Shown here: one piece after another, positions 21,925-33,858 of the stretch
Layout: every line of letters begins with the position of its first letter
Position numbering within the stretch: position 1 is the stretch's first letter
Position numbers and translations under genes: made by a program
Notes under the pieces: model-generated
The model's input: the letters and a program-made list of their open reading frames with translations, nothing else
Told to the model about the DNA's origin: nothing
The model's database searches: none
Assembly (NCBI GenBank): GCA_933207985.1
Contig: OW240916.1
Span: forward strand, 137,606,122-137,670,121
Length of the DNA: 64,000 nt
Direction of reading: 5' to 3'
Origin: Pelobates cultripes
Taxonomy: Eukaryota; Chordata; Amphibia; Anura; Pelobatidae

Positions 21925-24900
21925 TCCATATTATTATTATTTTATTATTTATATAGCGCCAACAAATTCCGTAGCGCTGTACAATGGGTGGACTAACAGA
22001 CATATAATTGAGATCAGACCACTGACGTACAGGAACAGAGGGGGTTGAGGACCCTGCTCGATGAGCTTACATGCTAGAGGGAGTGGGGTATATTGACACA
22101 AAGGGTTAAAGTAGGGGAATTAAATAGTTTGTTACAGGAGGGTTTATTGAGTGCTTGGTAGGTCATTTTTGACAGGTACAGGAACGGAGTCATGGGGTGG
22201 GGGATGAGAAACCTGCTGACAGTTTAATTGATACGCTTTAATGAAGAAGTGAGTTTTCAAAGATTTTTTGAAGGAATGGAGGCTGGGTGAAAGTCTGATT
22301 GAGGGGGGAAGGGAGTTCCATAGAATAGGTGCAGCCCTGGAGAAGTCTTGAAGGTGAGCATCAGAGGTGGGGATCCGGGCAGAGGATAGGCGTAGGTCTT
22401 GGGCTGAGCGCAGGGGTCTCGACGGGACATACTTGTGTATGAGGGAGGATAGGTATGTTGGAGCAGCATTATGTAGGATTATTATTTGTAAGCAAGCGCC
22501 AGAATTTTGAATTGGGCCCTATATCTAACTGGAAGCCAATGCAGGGACTGACAGAGCGTGGAGGCGTGGGAGGTGCGACCGGACAGGAAAATAAGCCTCG
22601 CAGCCGTATTCATTATAGATTGCAGCGGTGCAAGCTGGGAACATGTAAGACCGGTGAGAAGGGGATTGCAATAGTCAAGGCAAGAGAGAACAACAGCATG
22701 AACCAGTACCTTAGCCGCGTCCGGCGTTAGATATGGGCGGATGCGCGCTATGTTCTTGAGTTGGAAGCAACAGGATTTAGCTATCGATTGAACATGGGGA
22801 GTAAAAGAGAGATCAGAACCAAAAAGAACCCCTAGGCAGCGAGCCTGGGAGGTAGAGGTGATAGTAGCGCTGTTGACTTGGATGGAGACAGACACAGGAG
22901 TAGCAGCACTTGAGGGAGGAAAAACTAGAAGTTCTGTTTTGGACAGGTTGAGTTTAAGGAAGTGAGCAGCCATCCAGTTGGAAATAGCAGAGAGGCAGTC
23001 AGAAACATGAGTCAAGGTGGGCGGAGAGAGATCAGGGGAGGACAGGTAGATTTGCGGGTCATCTACATCTAAATGGTACTGGACGCCAAAAGAGCTGATG
23101 AGTTTACCAAGGGAGGCAGTATAGATAGAGAACAGTAGGGGGCCGAGGACAGAACCTTGGGGGACGCCGACAGGGAGGGGTTGGGGAGAAGAGGCAGAGC
23201 CAGAGAAAGAAACACTGAAGGAGCGCTGAGAGAGGTAGGAGGAGCACCAGGAGAGAGCAATATCCCGTAGACCAAAGTTACGGAGAATGTGAATAAGCTG
23301 TTGATGATCAACAGTGTCAAAGGCGGCAGAAAGATCAAGGAGGATTAGGATAGAGTATTGGCCGCGAGATTTAGCAGCAATTAAATCGTTGGATACTTTG
23401 GTCACAGCAGTTTCAACAGAGTGACCAGTGCGGAATCCAGACTGAAGGGGGTCAAGCAGAGAGTTGGATTCAAGAAAGTCTGTTAATCTGGCATAGACAA
23501 CTCTCTCGAGGATCTTGGAGGCAAATGGCAGTAGCGAGATAGGGCGGTAGTTGGATGGGAAGTTGGGATCAAGGTTGGGCTTTTTCAGAATTGGGGTTAC
23601 GGTTGTATGTTTGAAGGCAGAGGGAAATGTGCCAGAGGAAAGGGAGAGATTGAAAATGTTAGCGAGAGGAAGAGCAAGAGAGGGAGACAAAGTGCGGATG
23701 AGATGCGAGGGAATAGGATCGAGGGAGCAGGTGGTGGGGCGGGAGGACAGGAGCAGAGCAGAAACCTCTTGTGCTGTAGCAGGTGCAAATGAGCTTAGGA
23801 TGGCAGGGGGAGTGGGGTTGGGTGGTGTATTGATACTGGTTGGAGAAAGATTAGAGATCTCTTTCCTGATTGTAGAGATCTTCTCAGTGAAATGAGATGC
23901 AAAGTTTGTGGCGGACAAGGTGGTGGAAGGAGGGGGAAGAAGTGCATCAAAAGTGTGAAACAGGTGTTTGGGTTGGTGGGACAGTGTGCTTATGAGGATG
24001 TTGAAGTAGCTTGCTTTTGCAGAGGAAAGAGCCATGCTGTAGGAGCGCAGCATAAATTTATAGTGGACAAAGTCAGATGCAAAGTGAGACTTTCTCCAGC
24101 AGCGTTCAGCAGTTCTGGAACATTTTTGGAGGTAACGGGTCAGCTTGGTGTGCCAGGGTTGTAGTTGGGGGCGCTTGCTGCGTTTAACTGTAGGAGGTGC
24201 CATGATGTCAAGTTGAGAGGAGAGAGTGGAGTTGTAGAGTGAGGTTGCAGAGTTAGGGCAGTTGTGATTTGAGATGGGTAAAAGCAGTGTTTGGAGTTTA
24301 GTGGAGAAGTGCTGGAGGTCGAGAGAGTTGAGGTTTCAGCGAGGTTGGAGAGTGGATGGTGGTGAGATTTTGGTATGGGGTATGCAGATGTTAAATGTTA
24401 GCAGATGGTGGTCAGACAAAGGAAATGGAGCAGTGGCGAGATCAGAGGTGGTACAGAGATTGGTGAAGATGAGGTCAAGAGTGTTTCCTGCAGTGTGAGT
24501 TGCTGAGGAAGAAATCTGTGTGAGTCCAAAGGAGGAGGTTACAGAGAGCAGACGAGAGGCATCAGGGCAGTTGAGCTTGTTGATAGGGATATTGAAGTCC
24601 CCAAGTATGAGAGAGGGAATGCTAGAGGAAAGAAAGTGGGGTAACCAGGAGGAAAAGTGTTCAATGAATAGTTTAGGGTGACCGGGGGGGCGATAGATGA
24701 TGGCAATTCTTAAAGGAGTGGGCTTAAAAAGGTGTACAGTGTGAACTTCAAAGGAAGTAAAGGATAGGGCAGGGGCAGGGAGGATAGGTTGAAAGGTACA
24801 TTGAGGGGAGAGAAGGATGCCTACACCACCTCCTTTACAGTCGAGTCTAGGAGTATGGGAGAACTGTAGACCACCGAAGCATAAAGAAGCAGGAGTAGCG

Positions 24901-25460
24901 GTATCGGATGGAGATAGCCAGGTCTCAGTGAGTGCCAGTATTGTGAGAGAGTTAAAGATGAGGAGGTCATGTATAGCTGTAGATTTGATATTACTACAAA
25001 TGGAGCGAGCATTCCAGTGCACACTGAATTTTGGTAGAGGAGGATAGACTGCAGGGTATTTGGAGGAGGTTTGCATGGTTTCTGGTTATTTTAGTGTGAG
25101 CAGATGAGGTGAGGGGCCCTGGGTTGGGAGAAACGTCACCAGCTGCCAGAAGTAGGAGGAGAGATAGAGACAGGAGGTGTGAATGGGTTTTATATGGGCG
25201 GTGACTAGGGTGAGATTGGGTTAGAGCAGGAGAGAGAGAATAGAGAAATTAGTGCAGGGCTTGAGATGAGAGAAGGGGGGAGTGTAGCAGAGAGGGATTC
25301 ATGTAAATGTGAGTGTGTTGTTGAGGGAAGTGGGTGGAAGGGGATATATTGATCCTTAGGGAGATGAGAGAGAAGGAGAGGAGGAGAATATAGAGCATTG
25401 CTCTGATGGGTAGGTAATTAGAGGAAAGGAGAATGAGCATAAGGGAGGAGAAGGAGTGAG
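21925..25460 (-). mobile_element. Long L2-like LINE, ORF2 nearly whole
   Basis: In minus-strand order there is a 5' part (25460-25080, non-coding, purine-rich on the plus strand), endonuclease, reverse transcriptase, C-terminal domain and a 3' tail. The tail (GTACAGCGCTACGGAATTTG then TATATAAATAATAAAATAAT) ends near 21925. The same family gave the fragments at 13506, 43430 and probably the tail at 58026. The 5' end is interrupted by the hAT element at 25461 and may resume after 26512. Confidence 0.8.
22482..25076 (-). pseudogene. L2 ORF2: endonuclease plus reverse transcriptase, one stop
   Basis: From 25076 to 22482 the frame is open except for one TGA at 24338-24336, probably from CGA. The endonuclease has HWNARSICSN, LALTETWLS, ILGDFNIPI and PLSDHHLLTF, so its Asn, Glu, Asp and His residues are present. 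The reverse transcriptase has [24 protein letters not shown] and [14 protein letters not shown]. The YADD box reads DVDD: tyrosine and alanine are changed but both aspartates remain. At 22482 a small insertion of AAT units shifts the frame, and the C-terminus continues in another frame to about 22257. Confidence 0.85.
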
Positions 25461-25561
25461 CAGTGGTGTATCCTGGTTTTGTGCTGCCCTAGGCAGGACA
25501 AAACTCAGGCGCCCCCCTCCCCCCATGCCACCCCCACCCAACCCTTCCCCGCCCCACCTTC

Positions 25562-25960
25562 TAAATACACACACACACAGTCAGACACAAACACACACAC
25601 ACACACAGTCAGACACACACACACACAGTCAGACACACACACAGTCAGACACATACACAGACACAAACACAGTCAGACACAAACACACACACAGTCAGAC
25701 ACATACACAGACACAAACACAGACACATACACAGACACACAAACACACACACACACAGTCAGACACAAACACACACACACAGTCAGACACACACACACAG
25801 TCAGACACAAACACACACACACACAGTCAGACACACTCACAAACACAGTCAGACACAAACACACACAGTCACACACACACAGTCAGACACAAACACACAG
25901 ACAAACACACACAGTCAGACACACACACAGACACACACACACACACACACACACAGTCAG

Positions 25961-25991
<31 letters not shown>

Positions 25992-26065
25992 ATCAGACAC
26001 AAACACACACACAGAGTCAGGCACAAACACACACACACAGTCAGACACACACAAACACATTAACT
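25562..26065. repeat. (ACACAGTCAGAC)n microsatellite
   Basis: Units of ACACACACAGTCAGACACAA repeat irregularly over half a kilobase. Long Thr/His-rich frames on the plus strand and Cys/Val-rich frames on the minus strand arise only from the repeat. Confidence 0.95.
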
Positions 26066-26193
26066 TTTTTTTTAATTTAAATCCCCCCCCAACCTCCTTA
26101 CCTTTGGGAGTGCTGGGGGGGGGGAGGTCTCTCTCTCCCTGGTGGTCCAGTGGCTGCCGGTCGGGCTGGGCGGCGCTGGCAGGCGGGCGGCTG

Positions 26194-26352
26194 GCGAGGG
26201 AGCTCTTCCCCTGAGCTGACTGCTCAGCTCCCTCGCGCGCCGGCTGCAGAGTGAGGCTGGGAGCCGGAAGATGACATCATCTTCCAGCTCCCAGCCTCAC
26301 TCTGCAGCCGCGAGGGAGCTGAGCAGTCAGCTCAGGGGAAGAGCTCCCTCGC
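26194..26352. repeat. 78-bp-arm hairpin in the hAT element
   Basis: GCGAGGGAGCTCTTCCCCTG at 26194 is mirrored by CAGGGGAAGAGCTCCCTCGC ending at 26352. The arms match almost throughout, with a very short centre near 26273. GC-rich and able to form a cruciform. Confidence 0.85.
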
Positions 26353-26383
26353 CGCCCGCCCGCTCGCTCGCTCGGGATGTCAG

Positions 26384-26494
26384 TTAGCCGCGAGGCTAAC
26401 TAGGCATTTGCCCTGGGCATTTGGGGGGCGGCGTTTTTTGCCGCCCCCTGAAAAATGCCGCCCAAGGCAAATGCCTTGTTAGCCTCGCGGCTAA
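26384..26494. repeat. Second palindrome in the hAT element
   Basis: TTAGCCGCGAGGCTAAC and AGGCATTTGCC on the left are mirrored by GGCAAATGCCT and GTTAGCCTCGCGGCTAA on the right. It forms the element's right subterminal region. Confidence 0.8.
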
Positions 26495-26504
26495 TACGTC
26501 CCTG

Positions 26505-26998
26505 GGAGTGAGTGTTAGGGGTTAAGAAGGTGGATTGTGCTCATTACGGGTAGTGTTTGCAGCTGCTATTTGGAATTATCTAAAGTTGTGTGTGGGATTC
26601 TATCTATAAATGTAGTAAGGAACTTGGGGTGGGGTGGTGAGGGGTGGGGTGGTGAGGGGAGGGGTGGGCGGGAATCTGAGCACTGTTCAGGTTTGCTAGA
26701 AGTGGTCTTTTAAAACTCAGACTGTGGAAGACAGAGATGATAGGGTCAAAACAGGACTGCAATAAAAGCTATGGAATGGAGATGCACAGAGGAGGTGAGG
26801 ATTGGTCAAGCAAGACATTCGGGTGGGTATCAATAAAATAAGGGGGGGGGGAGAAGAAATAACAGAGAAAATCTTTAGAGATAAGCAGGATGTTGAATAA
26901 CATTTAAGTTAACAAAACCAATGATGAGCAGGGCAGGGAGCAACTAGCTTTAGCATGCAGGACAAGACAAACTGTAGAATATATGTGTGTATGAGCAA

Positions 26999-27059
<61 letters not shown>

Positions 27060-28527
27060 CACACATACATATACACACTAAAGAGCAAGCACGTCCAGTT
27101 AAGATACAATGACAAAGAAATGGTGGTTAGAGATATATAGTTTAAAAATATGCAAGGGGTTAAAAAATTCAATACAATTATAGTGTCCAGTATTAAGGGT
27201 AGATAGTTTCCTCCATAGTCTACCTTGCATATATCTTATGTATCCAGTGTAGCTGTGTGCTGGATGGGTAGGGACCTATGGGCCACCCTGTATATTGAGT
27301 TACTCCAAATTGATGCAAATTGAAATGTAAATTGCAAATTTAAGGCAAAGTTTGATTTGAAAAAAATATATTTTGGCCTTAATTTTGCAATTCAGTTTTC
27401 AATTTACTATAACACAGAGTTTAGTTAAGACCCTGTTGTGTGTTTTCATTTCTGCAGAGCTCCTTAATGTAATATTTACTGTATGAACAGCAATAAACCT
27501 CTAATATCACATGATCATTTACCTACACCCAAGTACTCTGTGCTAGTGAGCGTCTTCCTCTATTATCCCTTCTTCCAGTGGTGTCCCTCTTTCCATAGTC
27601 CCCTAGTGTCCTTCTCTCCAGATACTCTCCCGCACTTTATATTTTACCACCATCTTATGTCCCTCTCCTCATATTCTGCCCCTACACCTTCTGCTTTCTC
27701 CAAATCAATAGTACATCATTAGATGCATTTATACCAACCTCAGTGTGCTGTCTGCATAGTATGCGTTTTGGGCATGTTTGTCCCTTTGGGCGATTCTGCT
27801 TACGTGATTCACGTCAGTGGCCCACCCTTTTACCCCGCCCACTGAAATCTTGCTTCACCAGACACTGCTGCTAGGGGGTATGGATTTACGTGAAAGATGA
27901 AAGTGAGAGCTTAGCATAGGGTATGTATTTTCTGATAGCTGTATCCTGTGAGTTTCCCTCCAGCACCACCTCTACTAGATACATGACGCTTCGGAGTTAT
28001 GACTGTTTTAGTGATTTCTGTCGATAAAATTCTGTAATTAGGCCCAGCATAATTATCAGCAGCAGGCCCAAGGGGCTCTTAATCCGGCACTGACAAGGAG
28101 GTTTGATGATCTCTATTTAATATTGGTCTTACTATTACAAAAGTAAAATATGTTTACATAATATTAAATAATTAAGACGTGTATCTTTTTGGCAGAAGTT
28201 TTGGCAGAAGATGAAAAATATCCAAACATTGTCTGATCTATGTTGTACTGTAGTATGTCATCTCAGAGTTTCTGTCCTCAGATAACATTTTTTTCCTGCT
28301 TTAATTAGTTTCTAAACCTGTGATCAATGTTGAATAATATTAATCACTAATATTATCGGAGCATTTCACATTTGACACATCCATTGAATTTTCATAAATG
28401 AAAACTTGAACAAGTATTATACATTTCTATGCATCTCATTTATTTTCATTACAATTATTTTTTTTTTTATTTCAGTCAGCATTTTCAAAGATATATTTTT
28501 TATTTTAATCGATACCTATTACTATCT
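26505..28527. other. Intron sequence with microsatellite
   Basis: G-rich sequence at 26513-26900 may be more of the L2 5' region. 27001-27075 is a CA-then-TA microsatellite. About 27300-27430 is an AT-rich palindrome-like repeat. The remainder, including 27440-28500, shows nothing recognised. Confidence 0.5.
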
Positions 28528-28531
28528 TTAA

Positions 28532-29015
28532 AGGACCACTATAGGCACCCAGACCACTTCAGCTTAATGAAGTGGTCTGGGTGCCAGGTCTATCTAGGGT
28601 TAACCCTGCCTGCAGTAAACATAGCAGTTTCAGAGAAACTGCTATGTTTACATATGGGTTAATCCAGCCTCTCGTGGCTGTCTCATTGACAGCCGCTAGA
28701 GGCGCTTCCGCGCTTCTCACTGTGATTTTCACAGTGAGAAGTCGCCAGTGTCCATAAGAAAGCATTGAGAATGCTTTCCTATGGACCGGCTGAATGCACG
28801 CGCGGCTCTTGCCGCACATGCGCATTCAGCCAATGACGACCGAAGGAGGAGGAGAGTCCCCATCGCCAAAGGACCCCGACACAGGAGAAAGGTAAGATTT
28901 TAATCCCTTCCTCCCCCATCAGCATGGTGGGACGGGGACCCATAGGTTGGGGGACACTCAAAGACCCTATAGAGCCAGGAAAACGAGTTTGTTTTCCTGG
29001 CACTATAGGGGTCCT
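28532..29015. mobile_element. piggyBac-type MITE at TTAA, copy 1
   Basis: TTAA at 28528-28531 and 29016-29019 flanks a 484-base element starting AGGACCACTATAGG and ending inverted CCTATAGGGGTCCT. Internal hairpin arms CACCCAGACCACTTC and GAAGTGGTCTGGGTG lie at the left end. This copy is in the opposite orientation to the ones at 33859 and 36835. The TTAA duplication is the piggyBac signature; no transposase is carried. Confidence 0.85.
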
Positions 29016-29019
29016 TTAA

Positions 29020-30110
29020 TTTGCGAAAAGTCATAGTGTTGTTGGACAGACATATTTTATTTACACATGATCCTCAATGCATGCATCGTGATTATCCTAT
29101 ATTAGTCCTTATATATCTGCTATAATGTCAGAACACTGGTAGCAGAAGCGGATAGGCAATTCATTTCTGGGCAATTGAGTTCATGCCATTTTATTGTAAG
29201 TGAGTGTTAATTTTATATTACAGGCACGCTTCACTTACTGACCAAGTTCCATTCCTACGACTAGGTCGTAAAGCAAATTGGTTGGTACGTGAGGATTCCT
29301 CACACCAGTGTGACAGTCAAGTCTCGCATGAGCCCGAGATCAGGTCTATGTTCTGGGAATTCCCATGAACATAGACCAGCTCACTAGGGTGTGAAATCCT
29401 TCAACTCTTTGTTTGGGGGGAAATTCCTTTCAGTCCTTAACCAATACAACAAGGATATCCTTCTTCAATTAAGCACACAGCTAATAAGTGTACTTGTAAA
29501 TGCAATTGTAATCACAGTTCTCCAGACCTTCAAAAATATAGAAGACATACATAGAGCCAACTGTGCAGTAAACCTTTAAAAAATATTCTGCCTTCTCTCA
29601 AACCATTGTTCTCCATTCTCACCTAAGAGGTGGGCTACAATGTAAAGTTTCTAGATCACTTGCAGTGTTTTGATCCTGCTTTGTCTGGGCTGCAAAGGAC
29701 CAGCAGGGAGACAAAGTCATACTGATTTATCAGGCCCTAGGTCCATGGCACCAAGAGAGGGCCCAGTTGCTTGCCCTGGGTGCCATTTGGTGCGAGGTCC
29801 CTCCACACAGTTTGCCTAGCATAGCCTCCAAGCTGCAACTCTGCACCAGATACAGGGTTTGGCCAACAAAATGTATCCAGAGCTACAGAAATTATTTTGG
29901 GTCATCTATTAGTTTCAGCGACTTCAGTTGAAATTGATATTGGAAATCTGATACTATTCCATCTACAACTGAAGTATTATGTAACATCTTTGAAACTAAA
30001 TGATGTGAGTTGGCCTTTAGAACTCCTTCTCCTGCTGTTAATTCGCTGAAACACGAATGGACACTCTGGGAAGAGGTGACAAGAGCCATTATTGCTTCTA
30101 AATCAATGTA
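29020..30110. other. Intron sequence, degenerate repeat pieces
   Basis: About 29225-29400 looks like a decayed DNA element (CCTACGACTAGGTCGTAAAG). No coding region is seen. Confidence 0.45.
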
Positions 30111-30365
30111 CCGTATATACTCGAGTATAAGTCGACCCGAATATAAGTCGAGACCCCTAATTTTACCCCCAAAAACTGGGAAAACGTATTGACTCGAGTA
30201 TAAGACTAGGGTGGGAAATGCAGCAGCTACTGGTAAATTTCCAAATAAAATTAGATCCCCCAAAAATTATATTAATTGAATATTTATTTACAGTGTGTGT
30301 ATATAATGGATGCAGTGTGTGTGTGTGTGTGTGTGTATATGAATGCAGTGTGTGTGTGTATATGA

Positions 30366-30415
<50 letters not shown>

Positions 30416-31100
30416 TGCAGTGTGTGTGTGTGTATGAGTGCAGTGTGTGTGTGATGCAGAATGTGTTTTTGTGTGTGATGCAGAGCCTTGGTGGGGGGTG
30501 GGCAATTTTATAATTTTTTGTAATTATTATTTTAATATTTTTTTAATATTATTAATATTTTATTTTTATTTTATTATTATTTAAATTTTTATTTATTTAG
30601 ATTTTTTCATCCCCCCTCCCTGCTTGATACATGGCCAGGGAGGGGGGCTCTGTCTCCCTGGTGGTCTAGTGGCATGGGCTGTGTAGGAGAGGGGCTAGCA
30701 GGAAGTGTTTACTTACCTTTCCTGCAGCTCCTGTCAGCTCCCTTCTCTCTCCTCCGGTCCGGTCAAGTCTCCTGTCAGCTCCACTGTAAGTCTCGCGATT
30801 TGACTGCCGCGCGGAGCGTTGCCACACTCTGACTCTGCGGCTCTCGCGAGACTTGCAGTGGAGCTGACCGAACCGGAGGAGAGAGAAGGGAGCTGACAGG
30901 AGCTGCAGGAAAGGTAAGTAAACACTTCCTGCCAGCCCCCAACAGGACCGCCGGGCTTGTAATGAGCCCGGCGGTCCTGGTCTGTATTATGGCAATGTTA
31001 GTTGCCATAATAGAGACACTCACTCGAGTATAAGACGAGTGGGGGGTTTTCAGCACAAAAAATGTGCCGAAAAACTCGTCTTATACTCGAGTATATACGG
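30111..31100. mobile_element. TA-flanked element with perfect 21-bp inverted ends
   Basis: TA at 30109-30110 and 31101-31102 flanks an element whose ends, CCGTATATACTCGAGTATAA plus G and the inverted copy, are identical over 21 bases. Subterminal repeats of TCGAGTATAAG follow. Inside are a GT microsatellite (about 30290-30470), an AT tract and a hairpin of about 100-bp arms. There is no transposase. TA duplication suggests the Tc1/mariner superfamily. Confidence 0.85.
30691..30938. repeat. Hairpin, arms of about 100 bp
   Basis: GGGGCTAGCAGGAAGTGTTT on the left is mirrored by AAACACTTCCTGCCAGCCCC on the right. The inner ends TCGCGA lie at 30793-30798 and 30844-30849. This is the core of the TA-flanked element. 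Confidence 0.8.
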
Positions 31101-31724
31101 TATTTTTGCATAATATACATTCGTTATATTTTCCCTGTTTATGTTATAGTTATCTTTTCTGTATTGTTATTGTTAGTGAAAAATGTATTAATAAAAATAT
31201 TTGAAAGTAAAGTAAATGTGAGAAAACAAGTTTCATAGAACATGTTTGTCAGCCAATGAATCCTGGAATTCATCAATCGCTTTTTAGCACCTCTCTGTAG
31301 CTTAAGGAGGTCAAGCCAGCAAGAACTGCCACTTCCCTACATGCATAATTTACAGTTCATTTATTAAATAGATTTAATGAATCCATGGGCAAGCACAGGT
31401 CATAGCAATTGTATAACATGTTTTTTTATTTTGTCTCCAGCATAGAGCAGGGTCAGATTTACATGTTTGGTGCCCTGTAGGAATAGAAATCTTAAGAGGC
31501 CCCTGCCTACCCCCTCCTAAAAAAATTATATAATATACACAGCGTATACAGTGAGTTTGATGAATTTATTAACTGGACATTGTAGGTATAAAACCATCTG
31601 AAATTAATTTTGGTATTTGATAACTCCATATGTATGTGCATATTTCAGCTTGTAATGTAATATGTTTGAATCTGTGATTATATTATGTACATGCAGCTGT
31701 GTAAATGCACACAGGGATAAAGAT

Positions 31725-31814
31725 TTAGGCCTCAAGTTAATAAGCTTTCTAAATGATTCAATACTGTTAGAAAAACTTTCTAAATGATTTATCTGCAAAA
31801 AAAAAAAAAAAAAA
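31725..31814. repeat. Half copy of the palindromic MITE, then poly-A
   Basis: GGCCTCAAGTTAATAAGCTTT through GATTTATCTGCAAAA matches the left arm of the MITE at 11911. An A run (31797-31814) follows, joining the L1/Tx1 3' end. The region 31101-31724 shows nothing clear. Confidence 0.6.
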
Positions 31815-33660
31815 CATAGATTTTTTTAAAATTCTTTATTTTTAGATTTTTATCAACTTGAATTGAAGAGTACAGAATGAAGAGAAGGGGTGGGGGGTAC
31901 AAGTTTGTTTCGATATGGGTGACCAGTTGACATTGAATACTTTATCTGTATCGATATCGAAAACACAGTCGCGGTTTTTCAAGTCCCAACTAATGTGTTG
32001 AGGGTTACATTTCGAGGTCATGATCTTAAGTTTTTGGGACGTTGTCCTTTCAGAGTTTTGTCATTGGTCATGTTCCATTTACTTATGGCTTGTAACTCAG
32101 AGAGAGGTTATAGAAACAGGTAGGGTGTGGGGGGGAGTGCACCATCTTCCTTGTAGTGGGTAGGTTCACTTTATGTATTTGTGTAGTTTTTCCTTATGGT
32201 TTAATTTCAGTTATAATTAGCAAGTTGTGAGCTGCTCATTTCGGTGGTCCGTGTAAGCTGGTCAGGTCTGTGGGCGTCTTCTGCGCATGTAGGACCCGTG
32301 ATGGGGGTCAAGGGGGGACCGTGGGGGGGGTCGGTCTTTTAAGGGGGTCAGTTGTTGGGTGGTCTATACTGGTAGGGGGCGTGGATAAGTTGGGTCTTGT
32401 TGACGGTGCCTTCAGTAGCCTTGTTAGTCCGCTACCTGGTGTATAGCCCCCAGTAGGGTATCAGAGGGGGAAATTGGCAAAGTTGAAGGTGGTGGGTTAG
32501 TTTTGGGTGTGGGGGGGCAAAGATCATCAGCCTAGCATGGAGGAATGGTATCCTGCGGGGATGGGGGGGTGTAGGGTGGTGGGTCTCCAGTGCTGATGGA
32601 GCGTTCTTAAGGGTGGGTCAGGCGATATATGAACCATGGGTCCCAGATTTTGTCATGGTGGTGGGTTGTGTCATGGAGTAGGGCTGAAAGTTTGTCCATC
32701 TCTCTGGATTCCTCCGTTTTTCGGAGTACAGTCTCAAGGGTAGGTATATTCTGGTTGCCCCATTGTTCGGCTATAGTGCGTCTAGTTGCCAAAGCAATTT
32801 TAGCTAGCAGTTTGTTTTGTGACCTGACCAAGGGGGCGTGGGGTTTAGAGAGCAGCCAGACCCACGGGTCCAGGGGTACCATGGTGTTTAGGACTCTGGA
32901 CACCAGGTCGGCCACCGCCGACCAGAGTTGTGCTACGTGGGGACATTCCCACCATGCGTGGATGTAGGTGCCCTGGGTTCCGCATCCCTTTCAGCACGTA
33001 TCTGTGTTCGAGCATTTCATCTGTTTCAGTCTCAGGGATGTCAGGTACCATCGGAGGAGCGTTTTGTAGGCCAGTTCCCTGTGGTTAACACATATCGTGA
33101 GGGATGCTGTAGTCTTCCATATGGCAGCCCAGTCCAAGGGGTAATCAGGGGGGCCAATATCTCTTTCCCATGCCTTAGTATAGGAAAGTGCGTCTGTGGA
33201 GGAGGTGGAGTTCAGTTGGAGGTAGATGGAGGAGATTTGGCCTTTGTGTATTGGATTGTGTACACAGTCGTGTTCGAATTGAGTTAGGTCAGCGGTGGCC
33301 GTGAAGGTGTGTTGGGGGTTTTGTAGGAAGCTGCGGATCTGTAGGTACCTGAAATGATCGAAGGTGGTTAGTGGTGTGTGTCTAGGTAAGTCTGGGAATT
33401 GGATTAGCTGTTTGGATCGGAAGAAGTGGTAGAGGCGTAAGAGCCCGTTGTCTTCAAAATGCGCAAAATCTTGGGGGTGCATTCCCGGTGGGAATTGTTT
33501 GTTCCTTAAGAGCGGAGTGAGAGGTGAGGGGGAGTTTATGAGTCGGGTCTTTTGTATGGTTTTGTCCCATACCAGGAATGAGGTGCGTAAAGCTGGAGTT
33601 GTGTGTGGGGTATCGGGTCTAGCCACATTTCCCCTGGCTGTGACGGACACAGACTGCATG
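31815..33660 (-). mobile_element. L1/Tx1-type LINE, 3' part
   Basis: In minus-strand order: the C-terminal third of ORF2 (33659-32607), then a 3' untranslated region of about 800 bases with an AATAAAG signal and tail near 31820. 5' truncated. This LINE is of a different lineage from the L2 copies, and its end sequences differ. Confidence 0.75.
32607..33659 (-). pseudogene. L1/Tx1 ORF2 C-terminus, frameshifted
   Basis: Frame 33659-32991 has RELAYKTLLRWYLTSLRLKQ, the stretch before the L1/Tx1 zinc-knuckle-like motif. A shift near 33000 moves the reading to GTQGTYIHAWWECP, where the His and last Cys of the motif lie. Frame 32915-32607 carries the tail (KIALATRRTIAEQWGN, WDPWFIYRLTHP). The endonuclease and RT core are absent. 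Not a host gene. Confidence 0.8.
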
Positions 33661-33696
33661 AAAATAATGGTTTCAGATCTTACTTACTTTAGATGT

Positions 33697-33786
33697 TTTT
33701 ATCTCCTGCTCTGTTAAATGTCCTTTCATTACACACAAGAGCCTCCTGCAGGGTTTAGCATTGTCTTAACAGAGCAGGAAATAAAA
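33697..33786. repeat. Small palindrome
   Basis: TTTTATCTCCTGCTCTGTTAA and an inverted TTAACAGAGCAGGAAATAAAA lie 49 bases apart. The left arm resembles sequence near 61435 (TTTTTATCTCCTGCTCAACA), so it is the end of a dispersed family. Confidence 0.65.
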
Positions 33787-33858
33787 AATAAAAAAAGTAA
33801 ATAAATGGAATGTGCAATGAAGGAAGTTTAAACCTTAGATTTATCTTTAGTCCCTTAA

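Larger units (their letters stand above)
25461..26504. mobile_element. hAT element, non-autonomous, exact 8-bp TSD
   Basis: GGAGTGAG lies at 25453-25460 and again at 26505-26512. The ends CAGTGGTGTATCC and, inverted, CAGGGACGTATTA are related terminal repeats. The element holds a CA-rich microsatellite (25562-26065), a hairpin of about 78-bp arms (26194-26352) and a second palindrome (26384-26494). It has no transposase. It landed in the 5' part of the minus-strand L2 or its flank. Confidence 0.88.

Noticed and set aside
25479..26063. Thr/His-rich open frames of about 200 residues
   Set aside because: Translation of the ACACAGTCAGAC microsatellite within a hAT element.
26955..27172. Ile/Tyr-alternating frames here and at 21632-22003 and 37546-37878
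   Set aside because: Translations of TA and CA microsatellites.
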